A stretch of DNA of 64,000 bases from Roseomonas alba (GTDB lineage Bacteria > Pseudomonadota > Alphaproteobacteria > Acetobacterales > Acetobacteraceae): assembly GCF_019430885.1 (NCBI RefSeq), contig NZ_JAHYBZ010000007.1:310001-374000 (forward strand), given 5' to 3'. The position numbers and the translations under genes are program-made. The notes under the pieces are model-generated. The model was not told the origin of the DNA. It ran no database searches and saw nothing but the letters and a program-made list of their open reading frames with translations. The stretch's first letter is position 1; every line of letters starts with the position of its first letter. Shown here piece after piece: positions 1-9,759 of this stretch.

Positions 1-722
1 GCCGCCGCGAAATTCTCCTTTTGCCCCTGCTCGCGCGCCGATTTCGGAATGGCGACGACGTCGCGCGCCAGCAGCCAGGCGATGGCGATCTGCACCGGCG
101 TCGCGCCATGCTTCGCGGCGATACGCTGCATCACCGGATCGTCGTTCACCGCCGCCTTGGCCACGGGCGAATAGGCCGTCAGCGCGAGGTCGTTGGCGCG
201 GCACAGCTCGACCAGCTTGGGCTGCCACAGATAGACATGGCACTCGACCTGGAGACAGGCGATCGGCGCGATGCCGAGGTCGAGCGCCCGCTTCAGCAGG
301 GCGGGCGGGAAGTTGCAGACGCCCACATTGCGGGCCAGGCCGTCTTCCTTCGCCTTGGCCAGCGCCACCAGCGCGGCGGGAAGGTCCATGCCCTTCGCCG
401 GCCAGTGGATATGCAGAAGATCCACATAGGGCGTGCCAAGCCGCTTCAGCGAGGCCTCGGCGGAAGCGCGCAGGGCATCGGGCGCAAGTTCGGTCCACCA
501 GACCTTGGTGGTGAGGAAGATGTCGTCCCGCTTCACGCCCGATCCGGCGATGCCAGCGCCGACCGCTTCCTCATTGCCATACATGGCCGCGGTGTCGACG
601 TGGCGGTAGCCGAGGGCGAGGGCGGTCTCCACCGCGCGGGTCGCCTCCGCGCCCTTCATCGGCCAGGTGCCGAGGCCGATGCGCGGGATGCGCAGCTTCG
701 CGGTCTCCAGGATCGGGGTCAT
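1..722 (-). CDS. Aldo/keto reductase, partial (C-terminus beyond window)
   Basis: This is an NADPH-dependent oxidoreductase of the aldo/keto reductase superfamily; the substrate cannot be predicted. Reading from the ATG at 722, the TIM-barrel start IPRIGLGTWPM is followed by HVDTAAMYGNE, which supplies the catalytic Asp and Tyr. TTKVWW supplies the Lys and LLHIHWP the His, so the full Asp-Tyr-Lys-His tetrad is visible. About 240 codons lie in the window and the C-terminal end is cut off at base 1. The start is 8 bases after the stop of the WD40 gene, so the two are probably co-transcribed. The family call is secure. Confidence 0.9.
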   Translation of the reverse strand, partial: MTPILETAKLRIPRIGLGTWPMKGAEATRAVETALALGYRHVDTAAMYGNEEAVGAGIAGSGVKRDDIFLTTKVWWTELAPDALRASAEASLKRLGTPYVDLLHIHWPAKGMDLPAALVALAKAKEDGLARNVGVCNFPPALLKRALDLGIAPIACLQVECHVYLWQPKLVELCRANDLALTAYSPVAKAAVNDDPVMQRIAAKHGATPVQIAIAWLLARDVVAIPKSAREQGQKENFAA

Positions 723-730
723 GCGATGTC

Positions 731-1744
731 CTAGCGCTTGGAAAGGTCAATCACACCAGCGAAGCCGGCTTCCGTGCCGAAGGCAACCTGCGTGCCGGCA
801 CTATCCCAGGCGATGGCGGACACAGCCGAACCGCGCGGCGCGGCGAGCGGCACGATGCGACCCGACGCGACCTCCGCCATCAGCACTAGGCCATCGCCGA
901 AGCCGGCCGCGACGACCTCTTGCGACGGGTGGCAGGCGACGGCGGTGCACAGAACGCCGTCGCCGCCGGCGAGTTCGGTCGGTGCCTTGCCCATCGGACC
1001 GCCGCCGAAGAAGGGCCAGAGCACGACGCAATCCGCGCCCGCGGTCGCGAGCCAGCGGCCCTTGGCGGTGAAGCCCATGGACTTGGTCTTGGACGGATAG
1101 CCCGCCATGCGCATGTGCTGGCCATCCGCCAGGCGCCAGCCATGCAGCGTGTTCTCCTGCATGCTGGTCACCACATGCGTGCCGTCCGGGCTGATCAGCA
1201 CGCCGGTATGGCTGCCCTTCCATTCCAGCAGCCGCGGCGTGCCTTCTTTCGATGTTGTGAACCACAGCGAGGCGCCGTTGTAATGGCTCGCGGCGATGCG
1301 CTTGCCCTTGGCGTCGAAGGCGATGCCGGTGACGGTGGACGGGTGGGCGAGCGAGCGGAGCGCCGCACCCTTCCCGTCGATCAGATGCACCGCCTTGCCA
1401 ACCGCCGCGGCGCGCAGGCCGGACTCATGGGCGGCGACATGATCCACCCATTTGCTGCCGTACTTCGCCAGTTCCTGTGTCGTGCCATCGGGCGCGATGC
1501 GCATCAGCCGGCCATCGTCGCCGCCGGTGATCGCGCCGTCCTTCGCATCCGCCGCGATGGACAGGCAGGCGCCTTCATGGGCGGCGACGGACTGCCACCC
1601 ATCGGCCAGCCGCACGGTGCCGTCGCCCAGGGCGAAGATGCAGGACCGGCCCTCGCGGCCAAAGACGACGCCGACGACCCAGGCGCCGAGGTCCTGCGAC
1701 CGTCCGCGGGATTCGAGAAGGAAATCGGCGTCGGTCGCGCTCAT
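731..1744 (-). CDS. WD40 repeat protein
   Basis: The 337-residue protein consists of successive WD40-like blades with recurring GH/SPDG-type turns, for example SPDGTHVVTSM and TAKGRWLATAGADCVVLWPF, and forms one beta-propeller. No signal peptide is seen, so it is probably cytoplasmic. WD40 proteins are scaffolds and no enzymatic residues are expected. It lies downstream of a CobW GTPase and a GHKL ATPase on the same strand and 8 bases before an aldo/keto reductase. CobW-WD40 proximity recurs in alphaproteobacteria, as far as I recall. The partner is unknown. Confidence 0.85.
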   Translation of the reverse strand: MSATDADFLLESRGRSQDLGAWVVGVVFGREGRSCIFALGDGTVRLADGWQSVAAHEGACLSIAADAKDGAITGGDDGRLMRIAPDGTTQELAKYGSKWVDHVAAHESGLRAAAVGKAVHLIDGKGAALRSLAHPSTVTGIAFDAKGKRIAASHYNGASLWFTTSKEGTPRLLEWKGSHTGVLISPDGTHVVTSMQENTLHGWRLADGQHMRMAGYPSKTKSMGFTAKGRWLATAGADCVVLWPFFGGGPMGKAPTELAGGDGVLCTAVACHPSQEVVAAGFGDGLVLMAEVASGRIVPLAAPRGSAVSAIAWDSAGTQVAFGTEAGFAGVIDLSKR

Positions 1745-1903
1745 GGCAGGTTCCTCGTCATGCCCTCTGTATGGCCCGTCGCTGCCGCGCTTGCCATGCC
1801 CCCTCGTGCCGCCATGCCGACCTGAACCGTGACGCAGCGGGCATCCGGCGTGCGGCCTCGGCCCCGCGCATGAGAGGCCCTCAGGAGAAGCACGCTTCGG
1901 GCA

Positions 1904-3655
1904 TCATGCGTCGTCCGCCGTGATCGTCACCGCCTGGCGATAGGCCTCCCGCGCGTCGGTCAACCCGGCATGCACGTCATCTGCGGCAAGCGTCAGGCTT
2001 TCCGGCGACAACACGGCGCGAAGCTGGGCCTCGTTCCATTCGCGCGGCCGTCCCCGCTTCGCGAGGGCATGCACCAGGGCGCGGCCTACACGCATCACCG
2101 TGAAACGCTCCGCGACGTCCACGGCGGCGGGGGCGATGGGCTCCCCGTCCTCCTCCACGCCGGCCAGCATCCGCGCGAAGGATCCGACCGCCGGATAGGC
2201 GAGGTTGACATGGAGCTGATGGCTTTCGGGATAGTAGCAGGCGGCGCGATGCGTGAGACCGACATCCGCGATCTCCGCCGGCTCGCGCAGCAGGAATATC
2301 TCCGGGGCCGTCTCGAAGACCGGTTGCGGCGGAGCCTTCGGGTCATCCACCCGCTGCGCCGGAGGCGGTTGGGCGGCGGCCTTCCCGGCGGGGGCAGGTG
2401 TCGATTCCGCCGGCGGTGCAGCGGCTTCGGCAAGCGCTGCGGGCACCGCACGCGCGCGCCGCAACCGGGTCACGCCCAGTTCGCGCAGCAACGCCTCCAT
2501 GGCGAAACGGGCATCGATCACCAGGCTGGCGGAAGGCGAGTTGCTCGCCAGGATGTCCTTGAGCCAATCTGGCTGGTTCTCCGCCGCCATGGCGGCGAAA
2601 TCGAGCAGCCGCAACGGCCGCTGCAGGTCGCCGCGATAGCGGAGGAATTCGCGATACCCTTCGATCTGGACCGGAAAGCTCGCCGGCAGTTCGATCACCA
2701 CGGAGACATGGCGCGCCCCGGTGGCGATGCCGAAGCTCGGGGCCTCCCGGCGCCAATGCGCGCCGCGCAGCATGCTGTACATCTCGCCGCGATAGGCCAC
2801 GGCGGCGAGCCCCTCGGCATTCTCGGGCCCAGAGGCCTGGCTGAGGTTCCGTGCCGGCCGATCGGGGTCGGGCGGATCATAGGCGTAGTGGATCGCGATG
2901 CCATTGCGCAGCGTGACGCGCTCATGGTGCCGCAGCGCAACGATGCGCCGCTCAGCGCCGCGCAGCGTGTGGGATCGGGGCGTGCCCGGTCGAACGCCAG
3001 GCAACAGGGTCACGTCGATACCGGAAGGAAAGCGGAGAAAGCGACCGGCGATGGACTCGGTCAGCCAGTTGCCTGGGCTGGAGGGATGCCCGTCATAGGG
3101 GTCGGCCACCGTGTCCTGGTCGGGGCGATTGCCCAGCAGGACCACCTCGGTCCAGTCCTGACGCGTATCGCGGCCCTCGGCCTGTGCCGCGGCGGTCGCC
3201 TCGATGACCTCGGTCGGTCGGCCATCGGGGCCGGGTTGGCGGATGCGCCCGTAGATCCCGTCCCGCTTGCCGAGGATCACCTCATGCACCGTTCCGTCGC
3301 GGCAGGAGCGGTAGCGTAGCCCATGCTGGTTCGACGGCAGCGAGGCCACCTTGGCGCCCATGCCGAAATTGGCGTCGAGCCCCGTCTCCTTGTTGATCGA
3401 GGCGGCGATGTCGCACATCCGGTAGAGTTCATCCGCCGTCAGTCCGCGGCCTGCGTTCCAGATCGCGAGCTTGCGGCTGCCGGCCAGGGTGAGGGCAGAG
3501 AACTCGACGCGCCGCTGCCCCTCGGGCGCGTTTCCGGCGGCCTCCAGGGCGTTCTGCAGCAGTTCCCGGATCATCATGGATTTCGGGCAGCGCTCGATCA
3601 TGGCGGCGACGAGGAATGCCTCGTCGCCGACCCGCAGCCGCGTGACGGCGCTCAT
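1904..3655 (-). CDS. GHKL-fold ATP-binding protein of unknown role
   Basis: The 583-residue protein has an N-terminal Bergerat (GHKL) ATP-binding fold. The N-box is at residues 30-40 (RELLQNALEAA), a G1-like NAGRG at 67-71, and a glycine-rich lid NFGMGAK at 97-103. It lacks the dimerisation and phosphotransfer regions of a histidine kinase, so it is closer to the Hsp90/MutL-like group. A long Pro/Ala linker at roughly 395-435 separates a C-terminal domain of about 150 residues with no motif I recognise. It starts 31 bases after the CobW GTPase stop and is probably co-transcribed with it. The ATPase fold is well supported; the function is unknown. Confidence 0.75.
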   Translation of the reverse strand: MSAVTRLRVGDEAFLVAAMIERCPKSMMIRELLQNALEAAGNAPEGQRRVEFSALTLAGSRKLAIWNAGRGLTADELYRMCDIAASINKETGLDANFGMGAKVASLPSNQHGLRYRSCRDGTVHEVILGKRDGIYGRIRQPGPDGRPTEVIEATAAAQAEGRDTRQDWTEVVLLGNRPDQDTVADPYDGHPSSPGNWLTESIAGRFLRFPSGIDVTLLPGVRPGTPRSHTLRGAERRIVALRHHERVTLRNGIAIHYAYDPPDPDRPARNLSQASGPENAEGLAAVAYRGEMYSMLRGAHWRREAPSFGIATGARHVSVVIELPASFPVQIEGYREFLRYRGDLQRPLRLLDFAAMAAENQPDWLKDILASNSPSASLVIDARFAMEALLRELGVTRLRRARAVPAALAEAAAPPAESTPAPAGKAAAQPPPAQRVDDPKAPPQPVFETAPEIFLLREPAEIADVGLTHRAACYYPESHQLHVNLAYPAVGSFARMLAGVEEDGEPIAPAAVDVAERFTVMRVGRALVHALAKRGRPREWNEAQLRAVLSPESLTLAADDVHAGLTDAREAYRQAVTITADDA

Positions 3656-3686
3656 CCCGGTGGCGCCCTGCCCTGCCCCCCCGCCG

Positions 3687-4715
3687 TCACGCCGGCGGCG
3701 GGCTCCAGCGGGCGATCTCGGCCTGGATCTTCGATTCGTCCTCGCCGGCCTGGCACGCCTCGAAGCCGCGGCGCAGCCAGGGGCGGTTCAGGTCGCGGCC
3801 GATGAAGACGATCTTCGACTTTCGCGGATCGCCGTCCTTCACCTCGCCGATGAAGTCGCCATCGGCGATCATGTGGACGGCCTGGAAGGCGAAGCGGCGG
3901 CTGTCGCCATCGTAGTAGAGGATGCCCTTGGTGCGCAGCAGGTCCTGGCCCTTCGACGCCAGCACCTGGGTGATCCAGGCGTTGAAGCGTTCCGCGTCGA
4001 TCGGCTTCTCGACCTCGAAGGAGACGCTGTTCACCTCGGAATCATGCTCGTGGTGGTCGTCACCCGACAGGAACTCGGGCTCGCGCTCCAGGATGCGGCT
4101 CAGGTTGAAGGCGTCGCGGCCGACCACGCTGTCGATCGGCACGTCGGACTTGGTCGCGCGGCGGATCTCGGCATAGGGGTTGATGGCGCGGATGCGCTTC
4201 TCGACCACGTCGGCCTCATCCGGCGTCACCAGGTCCATCTTGTTCAGCACGATGATGTCGGCGAAGGCGATCTGCTCCTGCGCCTCGGTGCTGTCGGACA
4301 GCCGCGCCAGCAGGTGCTTCGCATCCACCACGGTGACGATGGCGTCGAGCTTCGTCGCGCGCTTCACGTCGTCATCGACGAAGAAGGTCTGTGCCACCGG
4401 CGCGGGGTCGGCGAGGCCCGTGGTCTCGAGGATGATGCCGTCGAACTTGTCGCGCCGCTTCATCAGCCCGCCGAGGATGCGGATCAGGTCCCCGCGCACG
4501 GTGCAGCAGATGCAGCCATTGTTCATCTCGAAGACTTCCTCGTCGGCATCGACGACGAGGTCATTGTCCACCCCGAGCTCCCCGAACTCGTTGATCACCA
4601 CGGCGAACTTCTTGCCGTGATTCTCGGTGAGGATGCGGTTCAGCAGGGTGGTCTTGCCGGCGCCGAGATAGCCGGTCAGCACGGTGACGGGCACCGGCTC
4701 CTTGGTGTCGCTCAC
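3687..4715 (-). CDS. CobW/COG0523 family GTPase, metallochaperone-type
   Basis: This is a G3E-family GTPase that hands metal, usually zinc, to client proteins. The P-loop GYLGAGKT is at residues 15-22, the metal-binding CICC motif at about 68-71 and NKMD in the middle. A DDHHEHD acidic/histidine stretch precedes the CobW C-terminal domain. I chose the GTG at 4715 because it overlaps the upstream stop as GTGA, has GGGAG nine bases upstream, and matches the family start better than the in-frame ATG at 4754. Length (342 aa) is typical. Which metal and client it serves cannot be read from the sequence. Confidence 0.88.
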   Translation of the reverse strand: MSDTKEPVPVTVLTGYLGAGKTTLLNRILTENHGKKFAVVINEFGELGVDNDLVVDADEEVFEMNNGCICCTVRGDLIRILGGLMKRRDKFDGIILETTGLADPAPVAQTFFVDDDVKRATKLDAIVTVVDAKHLLARLSDSTEAQEQIAFADIIVLNKMDLVTPDEADVVEKRIRAINPYAEIRRATKSDVPIDSVVGRDAFNLSRILEREPEFLSGDDHHEHDSEVNSVSFEVEKPIDAERFNAWITQVLASKGQDLLRTKGILYYDGDSRRFAFQAVHMIADGDFIGEVKDGDPRKSKIVFIGRDLNRPWLRRGFEACQAGEDESKIQAEIARWSPPPA

Positions 4716-5497
4716 GGGGATTCTCCCGAAGAAGGTGTATCGCTTGCCGCCCATATGGGGTCGGCGGCCGCCGCGGAGAACCGGTCCTTGCGCAATGCGA
4801 CCCGGGCGGCGACCACGGCGGAGAGCAGGGGGAAGAGGAAGCGGCGGCCTTCCTCGGCGTTCTCGGCCATGCGGCGGGCCGCGGCGGCGGCGGCGATGGC
4901 GCCGATGCGGTCCATCGCCTCGGCCACTGCGGCACCAGCCGCCGCGTAGTCCTCCGCCTTGCCGCCGTCGCGGAACAGCGGGACGAGACGGCCGGAGGGC
5001 ACCTCCATCGCAGCATCCTCCAGGGCTTCCAGCGCGGCGGGGCCATGGTCCTTGCGCAGGGAGGCGCGGACCTCGGCATCCAGCACGGGCGGCGGGGTGC
5101 GCATCTTCCGCGCCTGGGCGAGCGCGGCGGCGAGTTCCTCGGGCGTGAAGGGCCGGACCAGCAGGATGTCGAATCCTGCCTCCATCGCCTCGTCCTCCTC
5201 GCCGCGGCGCAGGCCATCGGTGGTGCCGACCAGGGGCAGGTCGGCCTGGGGCGGCAGGCGGTCGCGCAGCCGGCCCGCCGCGTCCGGGCCGTCGAAGCCA
5301 TCGCCGGTGAAGGCGAGCATCACCGCCTCGACATCCTCGCGCAGCAGGATGTCCTCGGCGGTGTCCCAGTCGGAGACCGGGAACACCATGTGCCCCAGCT
5401 CCTCGAGCATGGTCAGCGTCACGACGCGCGAGCTGGCCATGGGATCGACCAGCAGCACCTGCAGCCTGACGGGCGCTTCCGGCTCCGACTCGGACAT
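4712..5497 (-). CDS. Degenerate response-regulator receiver protein
   Basis: The 261-residue protein has an N-terminal receiver fold at about 12-130, starting VQVLLVDP-like, followed by an all-alpha C-terminal half rich in Ala with no DNA-binding motif. Three catalytic positions are altered. The phospho-acceptor Asp is Ala62 in [14 protein letters not shown], only one of the usual acidic pair remains (Asp18), and the conserved Lys is Arg115 in [11 protein letters not shown]. It is therefore probably a pseudo-receiver that does not accept phosphate in the normal way. It is 8 bases downstream of the aminotransferase and overlaps the CobW start by 4 bases, so it belongs to that operon. Confidence 0.75.
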   Translation of the reverse strand: MSESEPEAPVRLQVLLVDPMASSRVVTLTMLEELGHMVFPVSDWDTAEDILLREDVEAVMLAFTGDGFDGPDAAGRLRDRLPPQADLPLVGTTDGLRRGEEDEAMEAGFDILLVRPFTPEELAAALAQARKMRTPPPVLDAEVRASLRKDHGPAALEALEDAAMEVPSGRLVPLFRDGGKAEDYAAAGAAVAEAMDRIGAIAAAAAARRMAENAEEGRRFLFPLLSAVVAARVALRKDRFSAAAADPIWAASDTPSSGESP

Positions 5498-5505
5498 CGC
5501 CGGGC

Positions 5506-6834
5506 TCAGGCGGCTTCGGCGCGGATCGCGTCGGTGAGGGTATTCACGATGCGGTCCACATGCGGCTTCTCGATGATCAGCGGCGGGGACAGCGCGACGA
5601 TGTCCCCCGTCACGCGAACCAGCACGCCGGCATCGAAGCAGCGGCGGAACACGTCCATGGCCCGGGCGCCCGGCTTGCCGGGGCGCGAGGACAGCTCGAT
5701 GCCGCCGATCAGGCCGAAATCCCGGATGTCGATGACGTTCGGCGCGTCCTTCATGCTGTGCATCGCGTCCTGCCAATACGGCTCGATGGCCATGGCGCGG
5801 CCGGGCAGGTCCTCGGACTGATGAAGCTGCAGCGTCGCGATGGCCGCCGCCGCCGCCAGCGGATGGCCGGAATAGGTGTAGCCGTGGAAGAACTCGATCC
5901 CGCCGGCCACGCCATTGACCACCGTGTCATAGACGCCGTTCTTCACCGCCACCGCGCCCATCGGGACGGCGGCGTTGGTCAGGCCCTTGGCCATGGTCAT
6001 GATGTCGGGGACGACGCCCAGGCGTTCGGCGCCGAAATTCGTGCCGAGGCGGCCGAAGCCGGTGATGACCTCGTCGAAGATCAGCAGGATGCCGTATTTG
6101 TCGCAGATCTCGCGCAGGCGCTGGAGATAGCCGACGGGCGGCACCAGCACGCCGGTCGACCCCGCCACGGGTTCCACCATCACGGCGGCGATGGTCTCCG
6201 CGCCATGCAGGGCGACCAGGTTCTCCAGCGTGTCGGCCAGTTCCACGCCATGATGCGGCAGGCCGCGGGAGAAGGCGTTCTTGGCCGGCAGGTGGGTGGA
6301 CGGCAGATGGTCCACGTAGGGCAGCAGCGCCCCGAACTGCTTGCGGTTGCCGCCGATGCCGCCCACCGACATGCCGCCGAAGCCGACGCCATGATACCCG
6401 CGCTCCCGCCCGATCATGCGCACCCGGCCGCTGTCCCCGCGCGCCTTGTGGTAGGCCAGCGCGATCTTCAGCGCGGTATCGGCGCTCTCGGACCCGGAAT
6501 TGGTGAAGAAGACGCGATCCATGCCTTCCGGCGTCATCTCGGCGATGCGCGCCGCGGCCTCGAAGGCGATGGGGTGGCCGAGCTGGAAGGTCGGCGCGTA
6601 GTCCAGGATGGCGGCCTGCTTCTGGATCGCCTCCTTGATCTCGACGCGGCCATGGCCGGCGTTGCAGCACCAGAGGCCCGCCGTGCCGTCCAGGACCTCC
6701 TTCCCGTCGGGCGTGTAGTAGGACATGCCCTCGGCCCGCGCGAGCATGCGCGAGGTGTCGCCCTTGAAGTACTTGTTGTCGGAAAACGGCATCCAATAGG
6801 CGTCGAGCGAATTGGGGCGGCTGATCTCGTTCAT
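5506..6834 (-). CDS. Omega-amino acid (beta-alanine):pyruvate aminotransferase
   Basis: This is a class III PLP-dependent aminotransferase that moves the terminal amino group of beta-alanine or similar omega-amines to pyruvate. The N-terminus [16 protein letters not shown] is characteristic of this subfamily. The cofactor-binding [12 protein letters not shown] contains Asp254, and the Schiff-base lysine is Lys283 in [13 protein letters not shown]. The length of 442 is normal. It heads the minus-strand run that continues with the receiver-like protein and the CobW GTPase. Possible roles are beta-alanine, pyrimidine or polyamine catabolism; the exact amine donor is inferred from family only. 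Confidence 0.9.
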   Translation of the reverse strand: MNEISRPNSLDAYWMPFSDNKYFKGDTSRMLARAEGMSYYTPDGKEVLDGTAGLWCCNAGHGRVEIKEAIQKQAAILDYAPTFQLGHPIAFEAAARIAEMTPEGMDRVFFTNSGSESADTALKIALAYHKARGDSGRVRMIGRERGYHGVGFGGMSVGGIGGNRKQFGALLPYVDHLPSTHLPAKNAFSRGLPHHGVELADTLENLVALHGAETIAAVMVEPVAGSTGVLVPPVGYLQRLREICDKYGILLIFDEVITGFGRLGTNFGAERLGVVPDIMTMAKGLTNAAVPMGAVAVKNGVYDTVVNGVAGGIEFFHGYTYSGHPLAAAAAIATLQLHQSEDLPGRAMAIEPYWQDAMHSMKDAPNVIDIRDFGLIGGIELSSRPGKPGARAMDVFRRCFDAGVLVRVTGDIVALSPPLIIEKPHVDRIVNTLTDAIRAEAA

Positions 6835-6995
6835 CGGGGTCTCCGGGCGGGCAGGCCGGCAAACAACACCTTGCCGCGTCCGGGGGCAAGCGGCGCGTCC
6901 CGGGATCGGTGCGCGGGACTGCGGTAACCTCTTGTATGGTGACGGAAAACACGGCCGGATGCGGCGCGGATCACCTGCGGGGCAATCGGGCAGCC

Positions 6996-8159
6996 ATGAC
7001 CCATATCGATCTGTTGAGCGTCGTGGTCGTCTTCGCCGCCATGACGGTGGCCGCCGGCGTGCCCGCCCTGTTTCCCCGCCTCGGCATCCCGGGGGTCGTG
7101 CTGGAGATCGCCGCCGGCGTGCTGATCGGGCCGCAGATCCTGGGCCTCGTCCACCCCGGGCCTGTCGTGACGGTGCTGTCCACCCTCGGCCTTTGCGTGC
7201 TGTTCCTGCTGGCGGGGTTCGAGGTCGATCCGGATGTGCTGAAGGGCCGACCGCTGCGGCTCGCCTGGCGCGGCTGGGCGCTGTCGGCCGTGCTGGCCGG
7301 CGCGGCGGGATTCGCCCTGGCCGCGGTCGGGGTCATCGAGGCCCCGCTGCTGACGGGCCTGGCCATGACCACCACGGCTGTCGGCGCGCTGTTGCCCATC
7401 CTGCGGGATGCCGGGCGGCTCGGCCCGCCCTACGGCCCGATCGTGCTGGCGACCGGGGCGATCGGGGAGGCCGCGCCGCTGATCGCCCTGTCCCTGATCC
7501 TCGCGGGAAGCGCCGGAGCGGCGGGCCAGGCGCTGATCCTGGTCGGCTTCGCGGTGGGCGCCGCCGCCGCCGTGATGGTCGCCGCGCGGACGACCCACGG
7601 GCATCTGGCCGCACTCGTGGCGCGGACCATGGACAGTTCCGGGCAGCTCCCACTGCGGCTCGTCATGCTGCTGATGGTGACGCTGATCACGCTGTCCGAG
7701 GAATTGCGCATCGACCTCGTCCTCGGTGCCTTCGTCGCGGGCGCCGTGGTGCGCGCCGCCCTGCCCCACCATCAGCATGAGGCGCTGCTCGCGCGACTCG
7801 ACGGCCTGGGCTACGGCTTCCTGATCCCGCTTTTCTTCATCACCTCGGGCATGCGCCTCGATGTCGTCGCGCTGGTTACCGACCTGCGCGCGCTGGCCAT
7901 GGTGCCAGTCTTCGCGGGACTGATGCTGCTGGTGCGCGGGCTGCCCATGCTGCTGCTGGCGCGCGAGGACCTGGACCGGCCGGAACGCCAGGCGCTGGCA
8001 CTGCATGCCGGCACGCAATTGCCGCTGGTCGTCGCCATCGCCGCCATCGCCGTGCAGGGCGGTGCCATGCCGGGCTGGCAGGCGGCGAGCCTGGTCGGCG
8101 GCGGGGTGCTGACCATGCTGGTCTATCCCACGCTCGGCCTGCACCGGCTGAAGCGATAG
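6996..8159 (+). CDS. CPA2-type cation:proton antiporter
   Basis: This is an integral membrane Na+/H+ or K+/H+ exchanger-domain protein (Na_H_Exchanger family). The 387 residues form about 12 hydrophobic segments, including the conserved IPGVVLEIAAGVLIGP near the N-terminus and LLAGFEVDPDVL, with the later IPLFFITSGMRLD signature. It has no C-terminal TrkA/RCK domain, unlike KefB/KefC. An in-frame start exists at 6909, but the ATG at 6996 begins the conserved part directly and the upstream segment is not hydrophobic. Transported ion and regulation are unknown. Confidence 0.85.
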   Translation: MTHIDLLSVVVVFAAMTVAAGVPALFPRLGIPGVVLEIAAGVLIGPQILGLVHPGPVVTVLSTLGLCVLFLLAGFEVDPDVLKGRPLRLAWRGWALSAVLAGAAGFALAAVGVIEAPLLTGLAMTTTAVGALLPILRDAGRLGPPYGPIVLATGAIGEAAPLIALSLILAGSAGAAGQALILVGFAVGAAAAVMVAARTTHGHLAALVARTMDSSGQLPLRLVMLLMVTLITLSEELRIDLVLGAFVAGAVVRAALPHHQHEALLARLDGLGYGFLIPLFFITSGMRLDVVALVTDLRALAMVPVFAGLMLLVRGLPMLLLAREDLDRPERQALALHAGTQLPLVVAIAAIAVQGGAMPGWQAASLVGGGVLTMLVYPTLGLHRLKR

Positions 8160-8213
8160 GCGCCGGGGCGCCCCCGTGGCAGTCTCCGCCCGCGCCGGGA
8201 GGAGGGCGCGTGC

Positions 8214-8867
8214 ATGGCTCAAGGTCGCCTCGTCATCGGCACCAAGCGGTATTCGTCCTGGTCGCTGCGCGGCTGGCTCGCCGTGCGGCTCGCCGGGCTG
8301 GATGTCGAGGAGGTGGTGCTGCCCCTCGCCGGCGGATCTTCGCCCGAGGTCAAGCGGCTGACGCCGTCCGGCACCGTGCCGTATCTGGAACATGACGGGG
8401 CGCGGATCTGGGAAAGCCTCGCCATCCTGGAATACTGCGCCGAGATCGCGCCCCGGCTGTGGCCGGCCGACCGCGTGGTGCGGGCGCATGCGCGCTCCGT
8501 CGGGTCCGAGATGCATGCCGGCTTCCGCGGGCTGCGCATGGCCATGCCGATGAACATCCTGCGGGAATTCCCCGGCCAGCGCCGGACGCCCGAGGCGCTG
8601 GAGGACATCGCGCGGATCGAAGCCCTCTGGGCTGAGGCGCTGGCGGCCCATGGCGGGCCCTTCCTGTTCGGCGCCGGGTTCGGCGCGGCGGATGTCATGT
8701 TCGCCCCGGTGGTCTGCCGCTTCCTCACCTGGCAGCCGGACCTGACCGCGACCTCGAAGGCCTATGTCGCTGCGGTACGGGCACATCCGCTGATGGAACG
8801 CTGGTATGCGGATGCGGCGGCCGAACCTGCCTCCTGGCTCCTCGACAAATATGAGAACCCTGCATGA
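8214..8867 (+). CDS. Glutathione S-transferase family protein
   Basis: The 217-residue protein has an N-terminal thioredoxin-like GST domain. The GSH-site cis-proline motif GTVPYLE is followed by the WESLAILEY helix, and an all-helical C-terminal domain comes after. The opening LVIGTKRYSSWSLRGW places Ser/Tyr residues at the catalytic position. It overlaps the next gene by 4 bases (ATGA), which ties it to a VOC protein. It probably conjugates or isomerises an electrophilic metabolite; no specific substrate is indicated. Confidence 0.87.
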   Translation: MAQGRLVIGTKRYSSWSLRGWLAVRLAGLDVEEVVLPLAGGSSPEVKRLTPSGTVPYLEHDGARIWESLAILEYCAEIAPRLWPADRVVRAHARSVGSEMHAGFRGLRMAMPMNILREFPGQRRTPEALEDIARIEALWAEALAAHGGPFLFGAGFGAADVMFAPVVCRFLTWQPDLTATSKAYVAAVRAHPLMERWYADAAAEPASWLLDKYENPA

Positions 8868-9748
8868 ACATCGCCGTAGCCCTGGACCATGTCGGGGTCG
8901 CCGCGCGCGACCTGGGGCCGCTGACCGCGGCCTATGAACGGCTCGGCTTCTCGCTGTCGCCCATCGCCCAGCAATCCGGGCGGCGGCGGCCGGACCTGCC
9001 GGTGGAGCAGTTCGGGTCGGGCAATCGCTGCGCCTTCCTCAAGCACGGCTATATCGAGCTGATCGCGATCCTCGACCCGGCGCTCTACGACAACACGCTC
9101 AACAAGTTCCTCGATCGCTATGCCGGGATGCACATCCTCGCCCTGGCCGTGACGGATGCCGAGGCGAACCTGGCGCGGCTCCGCGCCGCGGGGCTGGACA
9201 TCCCCGGCATCGCCTGGCTGGAACGCCCGGTCGAGGCCGGAGGCCCCATCGCGAAATTCGCCCGCCTGCCCTTCCCCGACCCGCCCGAGGGTCGCGTCCA
9301 GCTCATCCAGCACCTGACGCCCGAGCTGGTGTGGAACCCGAAATGGATGGACCACGCCAACAAGGCCGAGGCGCTGGAGGAAGTGATCCTGTCCGCCGCC
9401 GAACCGGCCGAGACGGCCGCCCGGCTGTCCCGCCTGACCGGGCTGCCGGTGGAACCCGACCCGGCCGGCGGCTTCCTGCTGCGCTTCCCCGGTGCAGCCG
9501 GCGCAGCCGGCCCCTTCGCCCCGGCGATCGAAACCCGCGTGCGCATGCTGCCCGAGGCGGCGCTGCCCGGCGTGCTGCCGGGGGTGACGCCGCCGGCCTC
9601 CCCCTTCATGGCGGGGATGGTGATCCGGACCTCGGATGGCGGCGCGGCCGCGCGGAAGGTGCTGGAGGGCATTCCGACGGTCGAGACACCGAGCGGGGTG
9701 ATGGTACCGCCTGCCTTTGCCGCAGGCGCAGCGGTTGTGTTCGCGTGA
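8864..9748 (+). CDS. VOC (glyoxalase-like) domain protein
   Basis: The 294-residue protein opens with ALDHVGVAARDLGPLTAAYERLGF, the first beta-alpha-beta module of the vicinal oxygen chelate fold. A second module starts near residue 175 (EEVILSAAEPAETAARLSRL). This organisation matches the Glyoxalase_3-type group, many members of which are uncharacterised. It overlaps the GST gene by 4 bases, suggesting a shared detoxification or aromatic-metabolism role, but no substrate can be assigned. A strong hairpin lies 12 bases after the stop and may terminate the pair. Confidence 0.8.
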   Translation: MNIAVALDHVGVAARDLGPLTAAYERLGFSLSPIAQQSGRRRPDLPVEQFGSGNRCAFLKHGYIELIAILDPALYDNTLNKFLDRYAGMHILALAVTDAEANLARLRAAGLDIPGIAWLERPVEAGGPIAKFARLPFPDPPEGRVQLIQHLTPELVWNPKWMDHANKAEALEEVILSAAEPAETAARLSRLTGLPVEPDPAGGFLLRFPGAAGAAGPFAPAIETRVRMLPEAALPGVLPGVTPPASPFMAGMVIRTSDGGAAARKVLEGIPTVETPSGVMVPPAFAAGAAVVFA

Positions 9749-9759
9749 AGAAGAAAGAA

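Noticed and set aside
3471-4949. 492-codon plus-strand frame across the GHKL and CobW genes
   Set aside because: Shadow of the CobW gene, which has clear GTPase motifs on the other strand.
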